From Streptomyces buecherae (GTDB lineage: Bacteria > Actinomycetota > Actinomycetes > Streptomycetales > Streptomycetaceae): 64,000 nucleotides of DNA. Under the pieces are notes generated by a model. The model did not search any database, was not told the DNA's origin, and worked only from the letters and a program-made list of their open reading frames with translations. A program made the position numbers and the translations under genes. Shown piece by piece: positions 44,701 through 64,000 of the stretch; positions within the stretch are counted from its first letter, which is position 1; each line of letters opens with the position of its first letter. The stretch lies in the NCBI RefSeq assembly GCF_014295035.1, contig NZ_CP060404.1:1468001-1532000 (forward strand). Direction: 5' to 3'.

Positions 44701-47700
44701 TGCGGGCGTCGCGCCCGGCGAAGACCCGCTCCCAGTCCACCGCGACGCCGCCCACGTGGAGCTCGGCCAGCGCCGCCGTCAGCGCCCGCGCCTCGGGGCG
44801 CTCCTTGCGCAGCACCGGCACCAGGACCGGCTCGGTGGCGCCATCGGGGCGGTCCGTCACGCAGTCCCGTGCCATCGCGGTGAGCACGCCGTCGGGGCCG
44901 ACCTCGACGAACCGGGTCACGCCGAGCTTCTCCAGCGCCCGCACCCCGTCCGCGAACCGTACGGCCTCGCGCACGTGGCGCACCCAGTACTCCGGCGCAC
45001 CCACCTCGTCCGCACCGGCCGGCTGACCCGTCACGTTGGAGACCAGCGCGAGGGCCGGCGAGGCGAAGGCCAGCTCTTCGACGACCTCGCGGAAGTCGCC
45101 GAGCATCGCGTCCATGCGCGGGGAGTGGAAGGCGTGGCTGACCCGCAGGCGGCGGGTCTTGCGGCCCCGCTCCGACCACTGGCCGGCGATCTCCAGCACG
45201 GCGGCCTCGTCACCCGCGATGACCACGGCCGTCGGGCCGTTGACCGCCGCGATGCTCACCTCGGTCTCACGACCGGTCAGCGAGCCGGCAACCTCCTCGT
45301 CGGACGCCTCGATGGCGACCATGGCGCCGCCCTCCGGCAGGGCCTGCATCAGCCGGCCACGCGCGGCCACCAGGGTGCACGCGTCCTCCAGGGAGAACAC
45401 CCCGGCCACGTGAGCGGCGGCGATCTCACCGATGGAATGCCCGATCACCACGTCCGGCCGGACACCCCAGTGTTCAAGGAGCCGGAACAGCGCAATCTCG
45501 ACGGCGAACAGCGCGGGCTGGGTGAACGCCGTCCGGTCCAGCAGTGCGGCCTCCGCGCTGCCCTCCGCCGCGAACACCACGTCCCGCAGCGGACGTTCGA
45601 GCAGCACGTCCAGGTGCGCGCACACCTCGTCCCACGCGTCGGCGAACACCGGGAACGCCTCGTACAACTCCCTTCCCATGCCGAGCCGTTGCGCACCCTG
45701 GCCCGAGAACAGGAACGCCGTCTTGCCGGCCGCCCCCGCCGTGCCCCGCACGACGCCGGGCGCGGTCTCGCCCTTCGCGAGGGCGTCGAGGCCACGCAGC
45801 AGGTCCGCGCGGTCCTCGCCCACCAGGACGGCTCGCTGGTCGAAGAGCGACCGGGTCGTGGCCAGGGAATAGCCGACGTCCACCGTGGGCATGAGCTCTT
45901 CGGTGAGCGTCGCGAGGTGGTCCCGCAGCCGCTCGGCCTGGCCCCGCAGGGCGGCGTCGGTCCTGCCGGAGAGGACCCACGGCACCGGGAGTCCGGTGAC
46001 ATCCGGGGCGGCCGTGGCTCGCGGCGCCTCCGGCTCGTCGGCGACCGGTGCCTGCTCGATGATCGTGTGCGCGTTGGTGCCGCTCACACCGAAGGCGGAC
46101 ACCGCCGCCCGGCGCGGGTGGTCCGTCTCCGGCCAGGGCACCGTCTCGGTCAGCAGCTCGACGTCGCCCGCCGACCAGTCCACGTGCGGTGTCGCCTCGT
46201 CCACGTGCAAGGTCCTGGGCAGGACGCCCTCGCGCATGGCCATCACCATCTTGATGACACCCGCGACACCGGCGGCGGCCTGCGTATGACCGATGTTCGA
46301 CTTGATGGCGCCCAGCAGCAACGGCCGGCCATCGGGGCGGCCCTGGCCGTAGGTGGCCAGCAGCGCCTGCGCCTCGATCGGGTCGCCGAGGGGCGTGCCG
46401 GTGCCGTGGGCCTCGACCACGTCCACATCGGCGGAGGCCAGCCGGGCGCCGGCCAGCGTCTGCTCGATCAGTCGCTGCTGCGACGGGCCGTTGGGTGCCG
46501 TGAGGCCGTTGGACGCGCCGTCCTGGTTGATGGCGGAGCCCCGGACGACGGCCAGCACCTGGTGGCCGTTGCGCTGCGCGTCGGACAGCCGCTCCACGAG
46601 GAGCATGCCCACGCCCTCGGACCAGCCGGTGCCGTCGGCCGATGCCGCGAACGCCTTGCAGCGGCCGTCGAACGACAGCACACGCTGGGCGCTGAACTCG
46701 ACGAACGTGCCCGGCGTGGCCATGATCGTCACGCCGCCGGCCAGCGCCACCGAGGACTCCCCCTGGCGCAGCGACTGGCAGGCCAGGTGCAGGGCGACCA
46801 GCGACGAGGAACACGCGGTGTCCACCGTGACGGCCGGGCCCTCGAAGCCGAAGGTGTAGGAGATACGGCCGGAGGAGACGCTGGGGGCGCTGCCGAGGCC
46901 GAGGTACCCCTCCACTCCTTCGCCGTCCCTCAGGATGCGCGAACCGTAGTCGTGGTAGTTGGAGCCGACGAAGACTCCGGTCTGGCTGCCGCGCAGCGCC
47001 ACGGGGTCGATGCCGGCGCGCTCGAACGCCTCCCAGGACGTCTCGAGCAGCAGCCGCTGCTGCGGGTCGATCGCCATCGCCTCGCGCGGCGAGATCCCGA
47101 AGAACGCCGGGTCGAAGTGGCCGACCTCGTCGAGGAAGCCGCCCGCCCGGACGTAGCTGGTACCGGACTTCTCGGGGTCCGGGTCGTAGAGGCTGTCGAT
47201 GTCCCAGTCGCGGTCCTCGGGGAACCCGGAGATCACATCGCCCTCGGACATCAGCAGGTCCCACAGCGCCTCGGGGGTGCGTATCCCGCCGGGGAACCGG
47301 CAGCTCATGCCGATGATGGCGATCGGCTCGTCGGTGGCGACGGGCTTGTCGAGCGCCCCCGGCCGCTCGGGCACGGCCGCGGCGGCGCCCCCGGCGACCG
47401 GCTGCTCGCCGAACATCTCGGTGTGGAGGTACCGGGCCAGGACGGTGGCGGTCGGGTAGTCGAAGACACAGGTGACCGGCAGTCGGAGGCCGGTGACCAC
47501 GCCGAGGCGGTTGCGCAGTTCGACGGCGGTCAGCGAGTCGAACCCGAGGTCGCGGAAGGCGCGGTCGGCCTCCACCGCGTCGGCGTTGTCGTAGCCGAGG
47601 ACGTCGGCGGCCTGGTTGCGCACCAGCTCCTGGAGGAGCTTGGGCTGCTCGGCGGGGGGCAGCTCCGCCATCTCCCGGCGCAGCGCGGAGATCGCGTCGT

Positions 47701-50700
47701 CGCCGTCGCCCGCGTCCGCGCCGGCGGTGGCAGCGGCGGGGCGGTTCAGCTCGGGCACCTCGCGGAACAGCGCGTTCGGACGTGAGCCGACGAACTCCGG
47801 CTGGAAGCGGTCCCAGTCGATCTCGGCGATGACCAGGAACGTCTCGTCCAGCTCAAGCGCCTGCTGCATTCCGGAGATCGCCAGCTCGGGCGCCATCCCG
47901 ACCACGCCGGAACGGTCCATCCGCTCGCCGACCTCGCCGGAGCCGAGGCCACCGCCGGCCCAGGCGCCCCAGGCGATGGACGTCGCGGGGAGACCGTCCG
48001 CGCGCCGCTGCAACGCCAGCGCGTCGAGGTAGGAGTTGCCCGCCGCGTAGCTGCCCTGCCCCGGGCCGCCCAGTGTGGCGGCGCCGGAGGAGAAGAGCAC
48101 GAAGGCCGACAGGTCCATCCCGGCGGTCAGTTCGTGCAGGTTCCGGGTGGCGTCCACCTTCGGACGCAACACCCCGGCCGCCCGCTCCACCGTCAGGGCG
48201 TCCACCACACCGTCGTCCAGCACACCCGCCGTATGCACCACCCCGGTCAGCGGGAACTCGCGCGGAATCGCGTCCAGCACCGCCGCCAGAGCCTCACGGT
48301 CGGCCGCGTCACACGCCGCCACCGTCACCCGGGCGCCCAGGCCCTCAAGCTCCGCCTTCAGCTCGACGGCCCCCTCGGCCTCCAACCCGCGACGGCTGGT
48401 CAACACCAGGTGCTCAGCGCCCGTACGCGCCAGCCACCGGGCCACATGGCCACCCAGCGCGCCCGTACCACCCGTCACCAACACCGTGCCCCGGCTCTGC
48501 CAGGTCCCTCGGCCCTCCACGTCCTCGGCGGCCGTGGCCCGCACCATGCGCTTGGCGTACACGCCGGAGCCGCGCACCGCGACCTGGTCATCGCCCTCCG
48601 CGCCCGCCAGCACCCCGACCAGACGGGCCGCCGCACGGCTGTCCACGGTCTCGGGCAGATCGACCGCACCACCCCAGCGCTGGGGGTACTCCACCCCCAC
48701 GATCCGGCCCAGGCCCCACGCCAGCGACTGCAGCGGGCTCACCAGCCGGTCGGAACGGCCCACCGACACCGCGCCCCGGGTACCGCACCACAGCGGAGCC
48801 GTGACCCCCGCGTCGCCGAGCCCCTGGACCAGCCCCACCGACGCGGCGAACCCAGCGGGAACACCCGCGAAGGCCCCGTGCCCCGACTCGTCCAACGCCA
48901 GCAGCGAGAACACACCCGCCACGCCCGACGGCTCCACCGCCGCACCGACGAGCGCCCCACGCAGCCGCTCCGCGACCACCTCGCGGTCGTCGCCCGACGC
49001 GTCCAGCACCACGCGGACGACAGCGGCCCCGTTCGCCTCCAGCCCGTTCACCGTGGCGGACACGAGGGCGTCATCGGCGTGCGACGCGGGAAGGACGACG
49101 AGCCAGGTGCCCGAGAGGGTCGCGCCCGTGGCGGACCCCAGGGGCTTCCAGACCACCTTGTAGCGCCAACTGTCCACCGTGTTCTGCTCACGCCGCTGAC
49201 GGCGCCAGGACGACAGCGCGGGAAGCAGCGCCGTCAACGACGACTGCGCCTCCTCGCCCTCCACCTCCAACGTGCGGACCAGCGCCTCCAGGTCCTCGCG
49301 CTCGACGGCCTCCCAGAAACGGGCGTCCACAGCGTCCGCGCCCAGGGCGTCGGCGGTGGCCGACACCTCCCAGGCCGACACGTCCAGCCAGTACCGCTGA
49401 CGCTGGAAGGCGTAGGTCGGCAGCTCCACCCGGCGGGCGCTCCGGTCCCCGAGCAGGGCGGTCCAGTCGACCGTGACTCCGCGTACGAACACCTCGGCGG
49501 CGGAGGTCAGGAACCGCTCCACGCCGCCCTCGTCGCGGCGCAAGGTCCCCACAACCACGGCCTGGGCGTCAGCGGCCTCCACCGTCTGCTGGACCGGCAG
49601 GGTCAGCACCGGATGCGGGCTCACCTCGACGAACACGGTGTGACCGTCGCCGAGCAGGAGGCGGGTCGTGGCCTCCAGCTCGACCGTCTGACGCAGGTTG
49701 CGGTACCAGTACTCGGCGTCCAGAGCGGCCGAGTCCACCAACTCACCCGACACCGTCGAGTAGAACGGCACCTGCGACGAACGCGGCGCGATGTCCGCCA
49801 GGACCCTCAACAACTCGTCGCGGATCGACTCCACATGCGCGGAGTGCGAGGCGTAGTCCACCGGAACCCGGCGAACCCGCACCTCCTCCCCCTCCAGCTC
49901 GGCCACCAGCTCATCCAGCGCACCCGGATCACCCGAGACCACGACCGAGCCCGGGCCGTTGACCGCGGCGACCGATATCGCACCGCCCCAACCCGCGATG
50001 CGCTCCCGCGCCTGGTCGACCGACAGCCCGACCGACACCATGCCACCGCGACCCGCCAGACCACCCGCGATGGCCCGCGACCGCAGCGCCACCACCTTGG
50101 CCGCGTCCTCCAGCGAGAGCGCACCGGCCACACAGGCCGCCGCGATCTCACCCTGGCTGTGACCCATCACCGCGTCCGGCTCGACACCCACCGAACGCCA
50201 CAACCGCGCCAGCGACACCATCACCGCGAACAACACCGGCTGAACGACATCCACCCGGTCATAGCCGGGAGCGCCCTCGGCGCCACGCAGCACGTCCGTC
50301 AACGACCAGTCCACATGAGCCGACAGGGCCGCCTCACACTCACCCACCGCCTGGGCGAACACCGGCGAGGAGTCCAACAACCCCACCGCCATCCCCACCC
50401 ACTGCGCCCCCTGACCCGGGAACACGAACACCGAACGACCGGCGTCGCCGGTCCTCCCGCGGACCACTCCGTTCGACGTGCCGGTGTCCTCGGCGATCGC
50501 CTCAAGGCCCCGGAGGAGCGTCTCGCGGTCGGCTCCGGTCACCACGGCCCGGTGCTCGAAGGCGGACCGGGTCGTGGCCAGCGAGAGAGCCACCTCCGCC
50601 GCGTTCAACTCCGGGCGCCCTACGAGGAATTCTCGCAGCCGCCCGGCCTGCGCCCGCAGCGCCTCCGCACTGCGGCCCGACACGGGCCACGCCACCGGGC

Positions 50701-52138
50701 CGTCGACGGTCCCGGCACCGGTCTCGTCGGTTTCCGCCGCCTCGGCCTCGGGAGCCTGTTCCAGGATGGTGTGCACGTTGGTGCCGCTCATGCCGAACGA
50801 GGACACCGCGGCGCGCCGCGGGTGCTCCCGGTCCGGCCACGGGGTCGAGTCGTTCAGCAGGGAGACGGCGCCGCCGGTCCAGTCGATGTGCGGGGAGGGC
50901 TCGTCCGCGTGGAGCGTCTTGGGCAGGACGCCCTCGCGCATGGCCATCACCATCTTGATGACACCCGCGACGCCGGCGGCGGCCTGTGTGTGCCCGATGT
51001 TGGACTTGATGCTTCCCAGCCACAGCGGCTGGTCCACGGGGCGGTCCTGCCCGTACGTGGCCATCAGCGCCTGGGCCTCGATCGGGTCGCCCAGCGACGT
51101 GCCCGTACCGTGCGCCTCGACCGCGTCCACCTCGGCGGCCGACAGCCGGGCGCTGGTCAGCGCCTGCCGGATGACCCGCTGCTGCGAGATGCCGTTGGGA
51201 GCCGTGAGGCCGTTGGACGCGCCGTCCTGGTTGATGGCCGAGCCCCGGACGACGGCCAGCACCTGGTGGCCGTTGCGCTGGGCGTCGGACAGCCGCTCCA
51301 CGAGCAGCATGCCGACGCCCTCGCCCCAGCCCGTGCCGTCGGCCGCGGCGCCGAACGGCTTGCACCGGCCGTCCGCGGCGAGGCCGCGCTGCCGGCTGAA
51401 CTGGACGAACGCCGACGGGGTGGACATCACCGTGACACCACCGGCCAGCGCGAGTGCGCACTCGCGCTGGCGCAGCGCCTGAACGGCGAGGTGCAGGGCC
51501 ACCAGGGACGACGAACAGGCCGTGTCCACGGAGAGCGCGGGGCCCTCCAGGCCCATGGTGTAGGAGATCCGGCCGGAGACGATGCTCGCCGCGTTGCCGG
51601 TGCCCGAGTGGCCCTCGACATCCTCCAGGCTCTCGGCCGCGCCGAGCGTGAGCATGGAGTAGTCCTGGCCGTTGGTGCCGACGAACACACCGGTACGGCT
51701 GCCCCGCAGGGACAGCGGGTCGATGCCCGCGCGCTCGCACGCCTCCCAGGACGTCTCAAGCAGCAGCCGCTGCTGGGGGTCCATCGACAGCGCCTCACGC
51801 GGGGAGATCCCGAAGAACGCCGGGTCGAACCGGTCGGCGTTCTCCAGGAAACCACCCTCGGTCGTATAGCTGGTGCCGGGACGGTCCGGGTCCTCGTCGT
51901 AGAGGGCATCGATGTCCCAGCCCCGGTCCATGGGGAATTCCGCGATCGCGTCGGTACCGTCCGCCACCACACGCCACAGGTCTTCGGGAGAGCTCACCCC
52001 GCCGGGGAACCGGCAGCTCATGGCGACGATCGCGATCGGTTCCTGGTCCGCCGACTCGGCCTCCAGCAGGCGCTGGCGAGTCTGCTGGAGATCCGCCGTC
52101 ACCCGCTTGAGATAGTCGAGAAGCTTCTCTTCGTTCAT
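41768..52138 (-). CDS. Type I PKS, two modules: KS-AT-KR-ACP / KS-AT-DH-KR-ACP
   Basis: The 3456-aa protein starts at the ATG at 52138 ([10 protein letters not shown]) with GGGTGA upstream; an ATG at 52153 lacks a ribosome site. The first module has KS with Cys at ~208, AT GHSQGE/YASH (methylmalonyl), KR with LDD (B-type, Tyr ~1364) and ACP (Ser ~1533). The second has KS (Cys ~1776), AT GHSIGE/HAFH (malonyl), DH with His2547, KR with LDD (Tyr ~3165) and ACP (Ser ~3334). A C-terminal docking region ends [15 protein letters not shown]. The DH motif HxxxGxxxxP reads [10 protein letters not shown], with Asp where Gly is expected (codon at 44486-44488), so its activity is uncertain. Predicted additions are methyl + hydroxyl, then a double bond (or a hydroxyl if the DH is dead). 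Confidence 0.93.
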   Translation of the reverse strand: MNEEKLLDYLKRVTADLQQTRQRLLEAESADQEPIAIVAMSCRFPGGVSSPEDLWRVVADGTDAIAEFPMDRGWDIDALYDEDPDRPGTSYTTEGGFLENADRFDPAFFGISPREALSMDPQQRLLLETSWEACERAGIDPLSLRGSRTGVFVGTNGQDYSMLTLGAAESLEDVEGHSGTGNAASIVSGRISYTMGLEGPALSVDTACSSSLVALHLAVQALRQRECALALAGGVTVMSTPSAFVQFSRQRGLAADGRCKPFGAAADGTGWGEGVGMLLVERLSDAQRNGHQVLAVVRGSAINQDGASNGLTAPNGISQQRVIRQALTSARLSAAEVDAVEAHGTGTSLGDPIEAQALMATYGQDRPVDQPLWLGSIKSNIGHTQAAAGVAGVIKMVMAMREGVLPKTLHADEPSPHIDWTGGAVSLLNDSTPWPDREHPRRAAVSSFGMSGTNVHTILEQAPEAEAAETDETGAGTVDGPVAWPVSGRSAEALRAQAGRLREFLVGRPELNAAEVALSLATTRSAFEHRAVVTGADRETLLRGLEAIAEDTGTSNGVVRGRTGDAGRSVFVFPGQGAQWVGMAVGLLDSSPVFAQAVGECEAALSAHVDWSLTDVLRGAEGAPGYDRVDVVQPVLFAVMVSLARLWRSVGVEPDAVMGHSQGEIAAACVAGALSLEDAAKVVALRSRAIAGGLAGRGGMVSVGLSVDQARERIAGWGGAISVAAVNGPGSVVVSGDPGALDELVAELEGEEVRVRRVPVDYASHSAHVESIRDELLRVLADIAPRSSQVPFYSTVSGELVDSAALDAEYWYRNLRQTVELEATTRLLLGDGHTVFVEVSPHPVLTLPVQQTVEAADAQAVVVGTLRRDEGGVERFLTSAAEVFVRGVTVDWTALLGDRSARRVELPTYAFQRQRYWLDVSAWEVSATADALGADAVDARFWEAVEREDLEALVRTLEVEGEEAQSSLTALLPALSSWRRQRREQNTVDSWRYKVVWKPLGSATGATLSGTWLVVLPASHADDALVSATVNGLEANGAAVVRVVLDASGDDREVVAERLRGALVGAAVEPSGVAGVFSLLALDESGHGAFAGVPAGFAASVGLVQGLGDAGVTAPLWCGTRGAVSVGRSDRLVSPLQSLAWGLGRIVGVEYPQRWGGAVDLPETVDSRAAARLVGVLAGAEGDDQVAVRGSGVYAKRMVRATAAEDVEGRGTWQSRGTVLVTGGTGALGGHVARWLARTGAEHLVLTSRRGLEAEGAVELKAELEGLGARVTVAACDAADREALAAVLDAIPREFPLTGVVHTAGVLDDGVVDALTVERAAGVLRPKVDATRNLHELTAGMDLSAFVLFSSGAATLGGPGQGSYAAGNSYLDALALQRRADGLPATSIAWGAWAGGGLGSGEVGERMDRSGVVGMAPELAISGMQQALELDETFLVIAEIDWDRFQPEFVGSRPNALFREVPELNRPAAATAGADAGDGDDAISALRREMAELPPAEQPKLLQELVRNQAADVLGYDNADAVEADRAFRDLGFDSLTAVELRNRLGVVTGLRLPVTCVFDYPTATVLARYLHTEMFGEQPVAGGAAAAVPERPGALDKPVATDEPIAIIGMSCRFPGGIRTPEALWDLLMSEGDVISGFPEDRDWDIDSLYDPDPEKSGTSYVRAGGFLDEVGHFDPAFFGISPREAMAIDPQQRLLLETSWEAFERAGIDPVALRGSQTGVFVGSNYHDYGSRILRDGEGVEGYLGLGSAPSVSSGRISYTFGFEGPAVTVDTACSSSLVALHLACQSLRQGESSVALAGGVTIMATPGTFVEFSAQRVLSFDGRCKAFAASADGTGWSEGVGMLLVERLSDAQRNGHQVLAVVRGSAINQDGASNGLTAPNGPSQQRLIEQTLAGARLASADVDVVEAHGTGTPLGDPIEAQALLATYGQGRPDGRPLLLGAIKSNIGHTQAAAGVAGVIKMVMAMREGVLPRTLHVDEATPHVDWSAGDVELLTETVPWPETDHPRRAAVSAFGVSGTNAHTIIEQAPVADEPEAPRATAAPDVTGLPVPWVLSGRTDAALRGQAERLRDHLATLTEELMPTVDVGYSLATTRSLFDQRAVLVGEDRADLLRGLDALAKGETAPGVVRGTAGAAGKTAFLFSGQGAQRLGMGRELYEAFPVFADAWDEVCAHLDVLLERPLRDVVFAAEGSAEAALLDRTAFTQPALFAVEIALFRLLEHWGVRPDVVIGHSIGEIAAAHVAGVFSLEDACTLVAARGRLMQALPEGGAMVAIEASDEEVAGSLTGRETEVSIAAVNGPTAVVIAGDEAAVLEIAGQWSERGRKTRRLRVSHAFHSPRMDAMLGDFREVVEELAFASPALALVSNVTGQPAGADEVGAPEYWVRHVREAVRFADGVRALEKLGVTRFVEVGPDGVLTAMARDCVTDRPDGATEPVLVPVLRKERPEARALTAALAELHVGGVAVDWERVFAGRDARRVELPTYAFQRERYWLEALSSFASDVTAVGLVPPTHPLLGAAVELPDADGFLFTSRLSPQTDQWLVDHMVQDTILLPGTAFLELALHVADQVGCDRVEELTLTAPLPLPERGAVHLQLAVGGPDENGTRSLNVYSRPEDSTMEQPWTQHASGLLARSGAQDDTGRVDLAVWPPEGAERIDIEDVYARMAAGGFAYGPVFQGLRSVWVRGDEVFAEVRLPEENASDAERFGLHPALLDAAVQAVMFVPQEEAGLARLPFSWTGVSLRAMGASELRVRLNPLGPDSIALAVADTSGRPVATVDSLVLRLVAEGQIQSAGSAPAGHDSLFRLDWTPVPVGAPAPASEGTWAVLGTDDLGVRSGLEGAGAEVVSYADLAALREAVDSGATPPDVVMVAGAAAAAGIDDGTDLAGRVRGATYRALELVRSWVTDERFGDSYLVFVTRGAMGARSSGEVRTPAEAAVWGLLRSAQTEHPGKFLLVDLDPEDHGDVTPALRAALTAEEPQVAVRDGRVLAARLARVVPAEDLPEPGTPPFDGRGTVLITGGTGGLGALLARHLVVEHGVRSLVLTSRRGVEAPGAVELVAELVGLGAQARVVACDVADRVAVEGVLAGIGSEYPLSAVVHAAGVLDDGVVESLTPERVDRVLRPKVDAALHLHELTRDLDLSAFVVFSSASSNFGGGGQANYAAANAFLDALAHQRRGLGLPAVSLAWGMWEQRSEMTGDLGEADLQRIARAGLNALSSREGLALFDDALRTDETVLVPTHVDLAALRVQAHTGDVPALLRGLVRVPRRRAAAAEATQTGTGSLRDRLAGLSAADQHRTLLDLVRVQVATVLGHGSPEAVEPDMAFKEMGFDSLTTVELRNRLNAETGLRLSAVLVFDHPTPTALVDHLREELLPDGGTGEPLVLAELDRLEPLLSHVLDDGEARTKVAGRLRELLEKLVEASDDSGSAEVVERIGSSSNDELFAFIDNELGLS
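42701..43096. repeat. 396-bp KR segment, copy 1 (nearly identical to 62825-63220)
   Basis: This segment covers the KR core of the module with the variant DH. It matches 62825-63220 at constant offset 20124 with only about ten visible base differences, whereas flanking sequence diverges at once. It carries a distinct codon style (TTG, GGT, GTG on the coding strand) unlike the rest of the gene. Confidence 0.9.
45040..45720. repeat. Malonyl-AT block, copy 1 of 2
   Basis: This AT core (GHSIGE/HAFH) is closely similar in DNA to 54780-55480 in the next PKS gene. The malonyl AT of the first-module PKS (28362-35267) is clearly more divergent. Boundaries are approximate. Confidence 0.7.
49800..50430. 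repeat. Methylmalonyl-AT block, copy 2 of 3
   Basis: This is the AT core of the first module of the 41768-52138 PKS, near-identical to the copies at about 39330-39960 and 59500-60130. Boundaries are approximate. Confidence 0.75.
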
Positions 52139-52195
52139 TGTTATGTCACCCATGGAAGTAGTAAGGAACGACCCTCTGGAACCGACCGCGCCAGC

Positions 52196-61825
<9,630 letters not shown>

Positions 61826-61870
61826 TATCCCCAGCCCCTTGAAACACTCTGTGAGTTCCAGCTCGCCACG

Positions 61871-64000
61871 TCAGGACATTCCGAATTCGTCATCGATGAG
61901 TTTGAAGATGTCGTCGGCGGTGGCCGACTCGATCTCGCTGCTGTCGTCCAGGTCGTCGTCCGCCACCGTCACGGCGCCGGCCACCTGGCCGGTACCGCCG
62001 GCGGACCACTTCGCCACCATCCCCTGGAGCCGCGCCATGACCTGGGCGTGCGTCTTGCTGTCGGACGCGAGCGCCGACAGGGTGGATTCCAGTTGGTCGA
62101 GTTCTCCGAAGACGTGCTCGGTCGCGGGCTCGTCGGCGGGGGCGACCTCCTCGCGCAGGAACCGTGCGAGCGACGCCGGCGTCGGGTAGTCGAACACCAG
62201 GGTCGCCGGCAGCCGCGTTCCGGTGATCGCGTTGAGCCGGTTGCGCAGCTCGACGGCCGACAGGGAGTCGAAGCCCAGGTCCTTGAAGGCGTGTCCGGGG
62301 TCGATCGCCTGCCCCGACGCGTATCCGAGGACGACGGCCACCTGGTCGCACACCAGGTCCACCAGGACGCGCTCGCGCTCCGTCTCGGACTTCCCGGCCA
62401 GGTGCTGCTTGAGCGCGGCGGCCGGATCGACCGTGGTGCTCGTGGCCGCCGACTCCGCGGTCCGGCGCGCGGGTGCGCGCACCAGTCCGCGCAGGAGCGC
62501 GGGTACCGGCTCGCCCACCGAGGACATGTCCATCGTCATGGGCACCAGGACGGCACCGTCGAGATCGCGGGTCGCGTCGAACAGCGCGAGCCCGGCCTCG
62601 GGGGTGAGGGCGACCATGCCGGTCCTGGTCATCCGGGTGACGTCGGCGTCGGCCAGTTCGGTGGTCATGCCGCCGTCCTGCGTCCACGGCCCCCATACGA
62701 GGGAGGCCGCCGCGAGGCCCGCGGCCCTGCGGTGCTGGGCGAGGGCGTCCATGAAGGCGTTGCCCGCCGCGTAGTTGGCCTGGCCCGCGCCGCCGAAGGT
62801 CCCGGATACGGAGGAGAACAGGATGAACGCGGAGAGGTCGAGGTCGCGGGTCAGCTCGTGCAGGTGCAACGCCGCGTCCACCTTCGGACGCAACACCCGA
62901 TCCACCCGCTCCGGCGTCAACGACTCCACCACACCGTCATCCAGCACACCCGCCGCATGCACCACAGCCGACAACGGGTACTCAGACCCGATCCCCGCCA
63001 ACACACCCTCCACCGCGGCACGATCAGCAACATCACAGGCCACCACCCGCGCCTGCGCACCCAACCCCACCAACTCCGCCACCAACTCCACCGCGCCCGG
63101 CGCCTCCACGCCACGACGACTCGTCAACACCAGAGAACGCACACCGTGCTCGACCACAAGGTGACGAGCCAACAACGCACCCAGACCACCCGTACCACCC
63201 GTGATCAACACCGTGCCACGACCGTCCAGCGTCCTCGGCATCGTCAGCGCCACCTTGCCGGTGTGGCGTGCCTGGCTGAGGAAGCGGAAGGCGTCGGGCG
63301 CCCTGCGGACGTCCCAGGTGCGTACCGGCAGCGGTCGCAGTACTCCCTGCTCGAAGAGCGCGATCAGGTCGTTCCACATCTCGTTGATGCGGTCGGGTCC
63401 CGCCTCGATCAGGTCGAACGCCCGGTAGGAGACACCGGGGTACTCGGCGGCCACCTCTTCCGGAATCCGGATGTCGGTCTTGCCCATCTCCAGGAACCGG
63501 CCGCCGCTCGGCAGCAGCCGCAGGCCGGCGTCCACGAACTCCCGCGCCAGCGAGTCGAGCACCACGTCCATGCCGCGCCCGCCGGTCGCTTCGAGGAAGC
63601 GCTTCTCGAAGTCCAGCGTCCGGGACGACGCGATGTGCTCGTCGTCCAGACCCAGCGACCGCAGCGTGTCCCACTTGCCCTCGCTCGCGGTGCCGAAGAC
63701 CTCGGCGCCGAGGTGCCGTGCCAACTGGAGCGTGGCCATGCCCACGCCACCCGCGGCGGAGTGCACCAGCACCGACTGACCGGCCTTCAGGCCAGCCAGG
63801 TCCACCATGGCGTAGTAGGCCGTCAGGAACACGATCGGGGTGGAGGCCGCCTGCTCGAACGTCCAGTTCTCCGGGACCCGGGCGACGACGCGCCGGTCGG
63901 TGATGGCGAACGGGCCGAACGACCCGCTGAAGATGCCCATCACCTTGTCACCGGGGACGAGGTCCCGCACCGCGGAGCCGACCTCGGTCACCACGCCGGC
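61871..64000 (-). CDS. Type I PKS, 3' part only: ER(partial)-KR-ACP-docking
   Basis: The last 709 codons of a PKS continue past the right edge. ER lacks its first part; visible motifs are [26 protein letters not shown] and [13 protein letters not shown] has LDD (B-type) with [23 protein letters not shown] has LGFDSL, and the docking tail ends [14 protein letters not shown]. The C-terminal module is therefore fully reducing if its DH, which lies outside, is intact. It leads the terminal operon in this window, 45 bp before the next PKS gene. Its tail is the same type as those that should pair with the following [13 protein letters not shown] N-terminus. Confidence 0.93.
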   Translation of the reverse strand, partial: AGVVTEVGSAVRDLVPGDKVMGIFSGSFGPFAITDRRVVARVPENWTFEQAASTPIVFLTAYYAMVDLAGLKAGQSVLVHSAAGGVGMATLQLARHLGAEVFGTASEGKWDTLRSLGLDDEHIASSRTLDFEKRFLEATGGRGMDVVLDSLAREFVDAGLRLLPSGGRFLEMGKTDIRIPEEVAAEYPGVSYRAFDLIEAGPDRINEMWNDLIALFEQGVLRPLPVRTWDVRRAPDAFRFLSQARHTGKVALTMPRTLDGRGTVLITGGTGGLGALLARHLVVEHGVRSLVLTSRRGVEAPGAVELVAELVGLGAQARVVACDVADRAAVEGVLAGIGSEYPLSAVVHAAGVLDDGVVESLTPERVDRVLRPKVDAALHLHELTRDLDLSAFILFSSVSGTFGGAGQANYAAGNAFMDALAQHRRAAGLAAASLVWGPWTQDGGMTTELADADVTRMTRTGMVALTPEAGLALFDATRDLDGAVLVPMTMDMSSVGEPVPALLRGLVRAPARRTAESAATSTTVDPAAALKQHLAGKSETERERVLVDLVCDQVAVVLGYASGQAIDPGHAFKDLGFDSLSAVELRNRLNAITGTRLPATLVFDYPTPASLARFLREEVAPADEPATEHVFGELDQLESTLSALASDSKTHAQVMARLQGMVAKWSAGGTGQVAGAVTVADDDLDDSSEIESATADDIFKLIDDEFGMS
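62825..63220. repeat. 396-bp KR segment, copy 2
   Basis: This is the KR core of the partial PKS at the right edge, nearly identical in DNA to 42701-43096. It indicates recent gene conversion or duplication between modules. Confidence 0.9.

Overview
The window is high-GC actinomycete DNA, very probably from Streptomyces or a close relative. Supporting signs are strong third-position GC, frequent GTG starts, a gluABCD-type uptake operon, a fused PcaL, and giant type I polyketide synthase (PKS) genes. It has two parts: an ordinary chromosomal stretch (about 1-19.7 kb) and one side of a large modular PKS cluster (about 20.4 kb to the right edge, continuing beyond it).

Ordinary part. A minus-strand operon (70-4780) encodes reductive pyrimidine catabolism: beta-ureidopropionase/nitrilase, class III aminotransferase, dihydropyrimidinase and an F420-type flavin oxidoreductase, with two 4-base start/stop overlaps. 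It is followed by a repeat-rich protein of unknown function (4927-6561), a secreted gamma-glutamyltransferase, a small membrane-anchored unknown protein, a glutamate-type ABC importer (10136-13523), a small DUF-type protein, a secreted SGNH/GDSL esterase, exonuclease III, a metallo-beta-lactamase-fold hydrolase, and a PcaL fusion that has lost its catalytic serine. An 800-bp gene-free stretch with short palindromic repeats (19670-20492) marks the border.

PKS part. Two plus-strand genes, a BAHD-family acyltransferase and a PRMT-like methyltransferase, face a minus-strand starter-unit set: an amino-acid 2-monooxygenase, a discrete acyltransferase and an acyl-CoA ligase. Next is a PKS (28362-35267) that begins with a free-standing loading ACP followed by one fully reducing malonyl module. 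Further right, and separated from it by a strong hairpin, lies the terminal PKS operon, transcribed right to left: a partial protein ending ER-KR-ACP, then a bimodular, a second bimodular and a final module with thioesterase.

How it works together (inference). Arginine is oxidatively decarboxylated to 4-guanidinobutyramide, which is hydrolysed by an amidase not identified in the cluster part of the window. The acid is activated by the ligase and moved by the discrete acyltransferase onto the loading ACP. Chain extension continues on PKSs outside the window and returns to the terminal operon. That operon predicts a lactone end with 2-methyl-2-ene (probably 2,4-diene), 6-methyl-7-hydroxy, 9-hydroxy, 10-methyl-11-hydroxy and a reduced C12-C13. 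This matches the azalomycin F/niphimycin-like guanidino macrolides (marginolactones). Two tailoring genes fit that class well: the PRMT-like enzyme as a guanidine N-methyltransferase, and the BAHD enzyme as a possible O-malonyl (or other acyl) transferase. The PKS genes also carry near-identical AT and KR patches with unusual codon use, a sign of recent recombination between modules.
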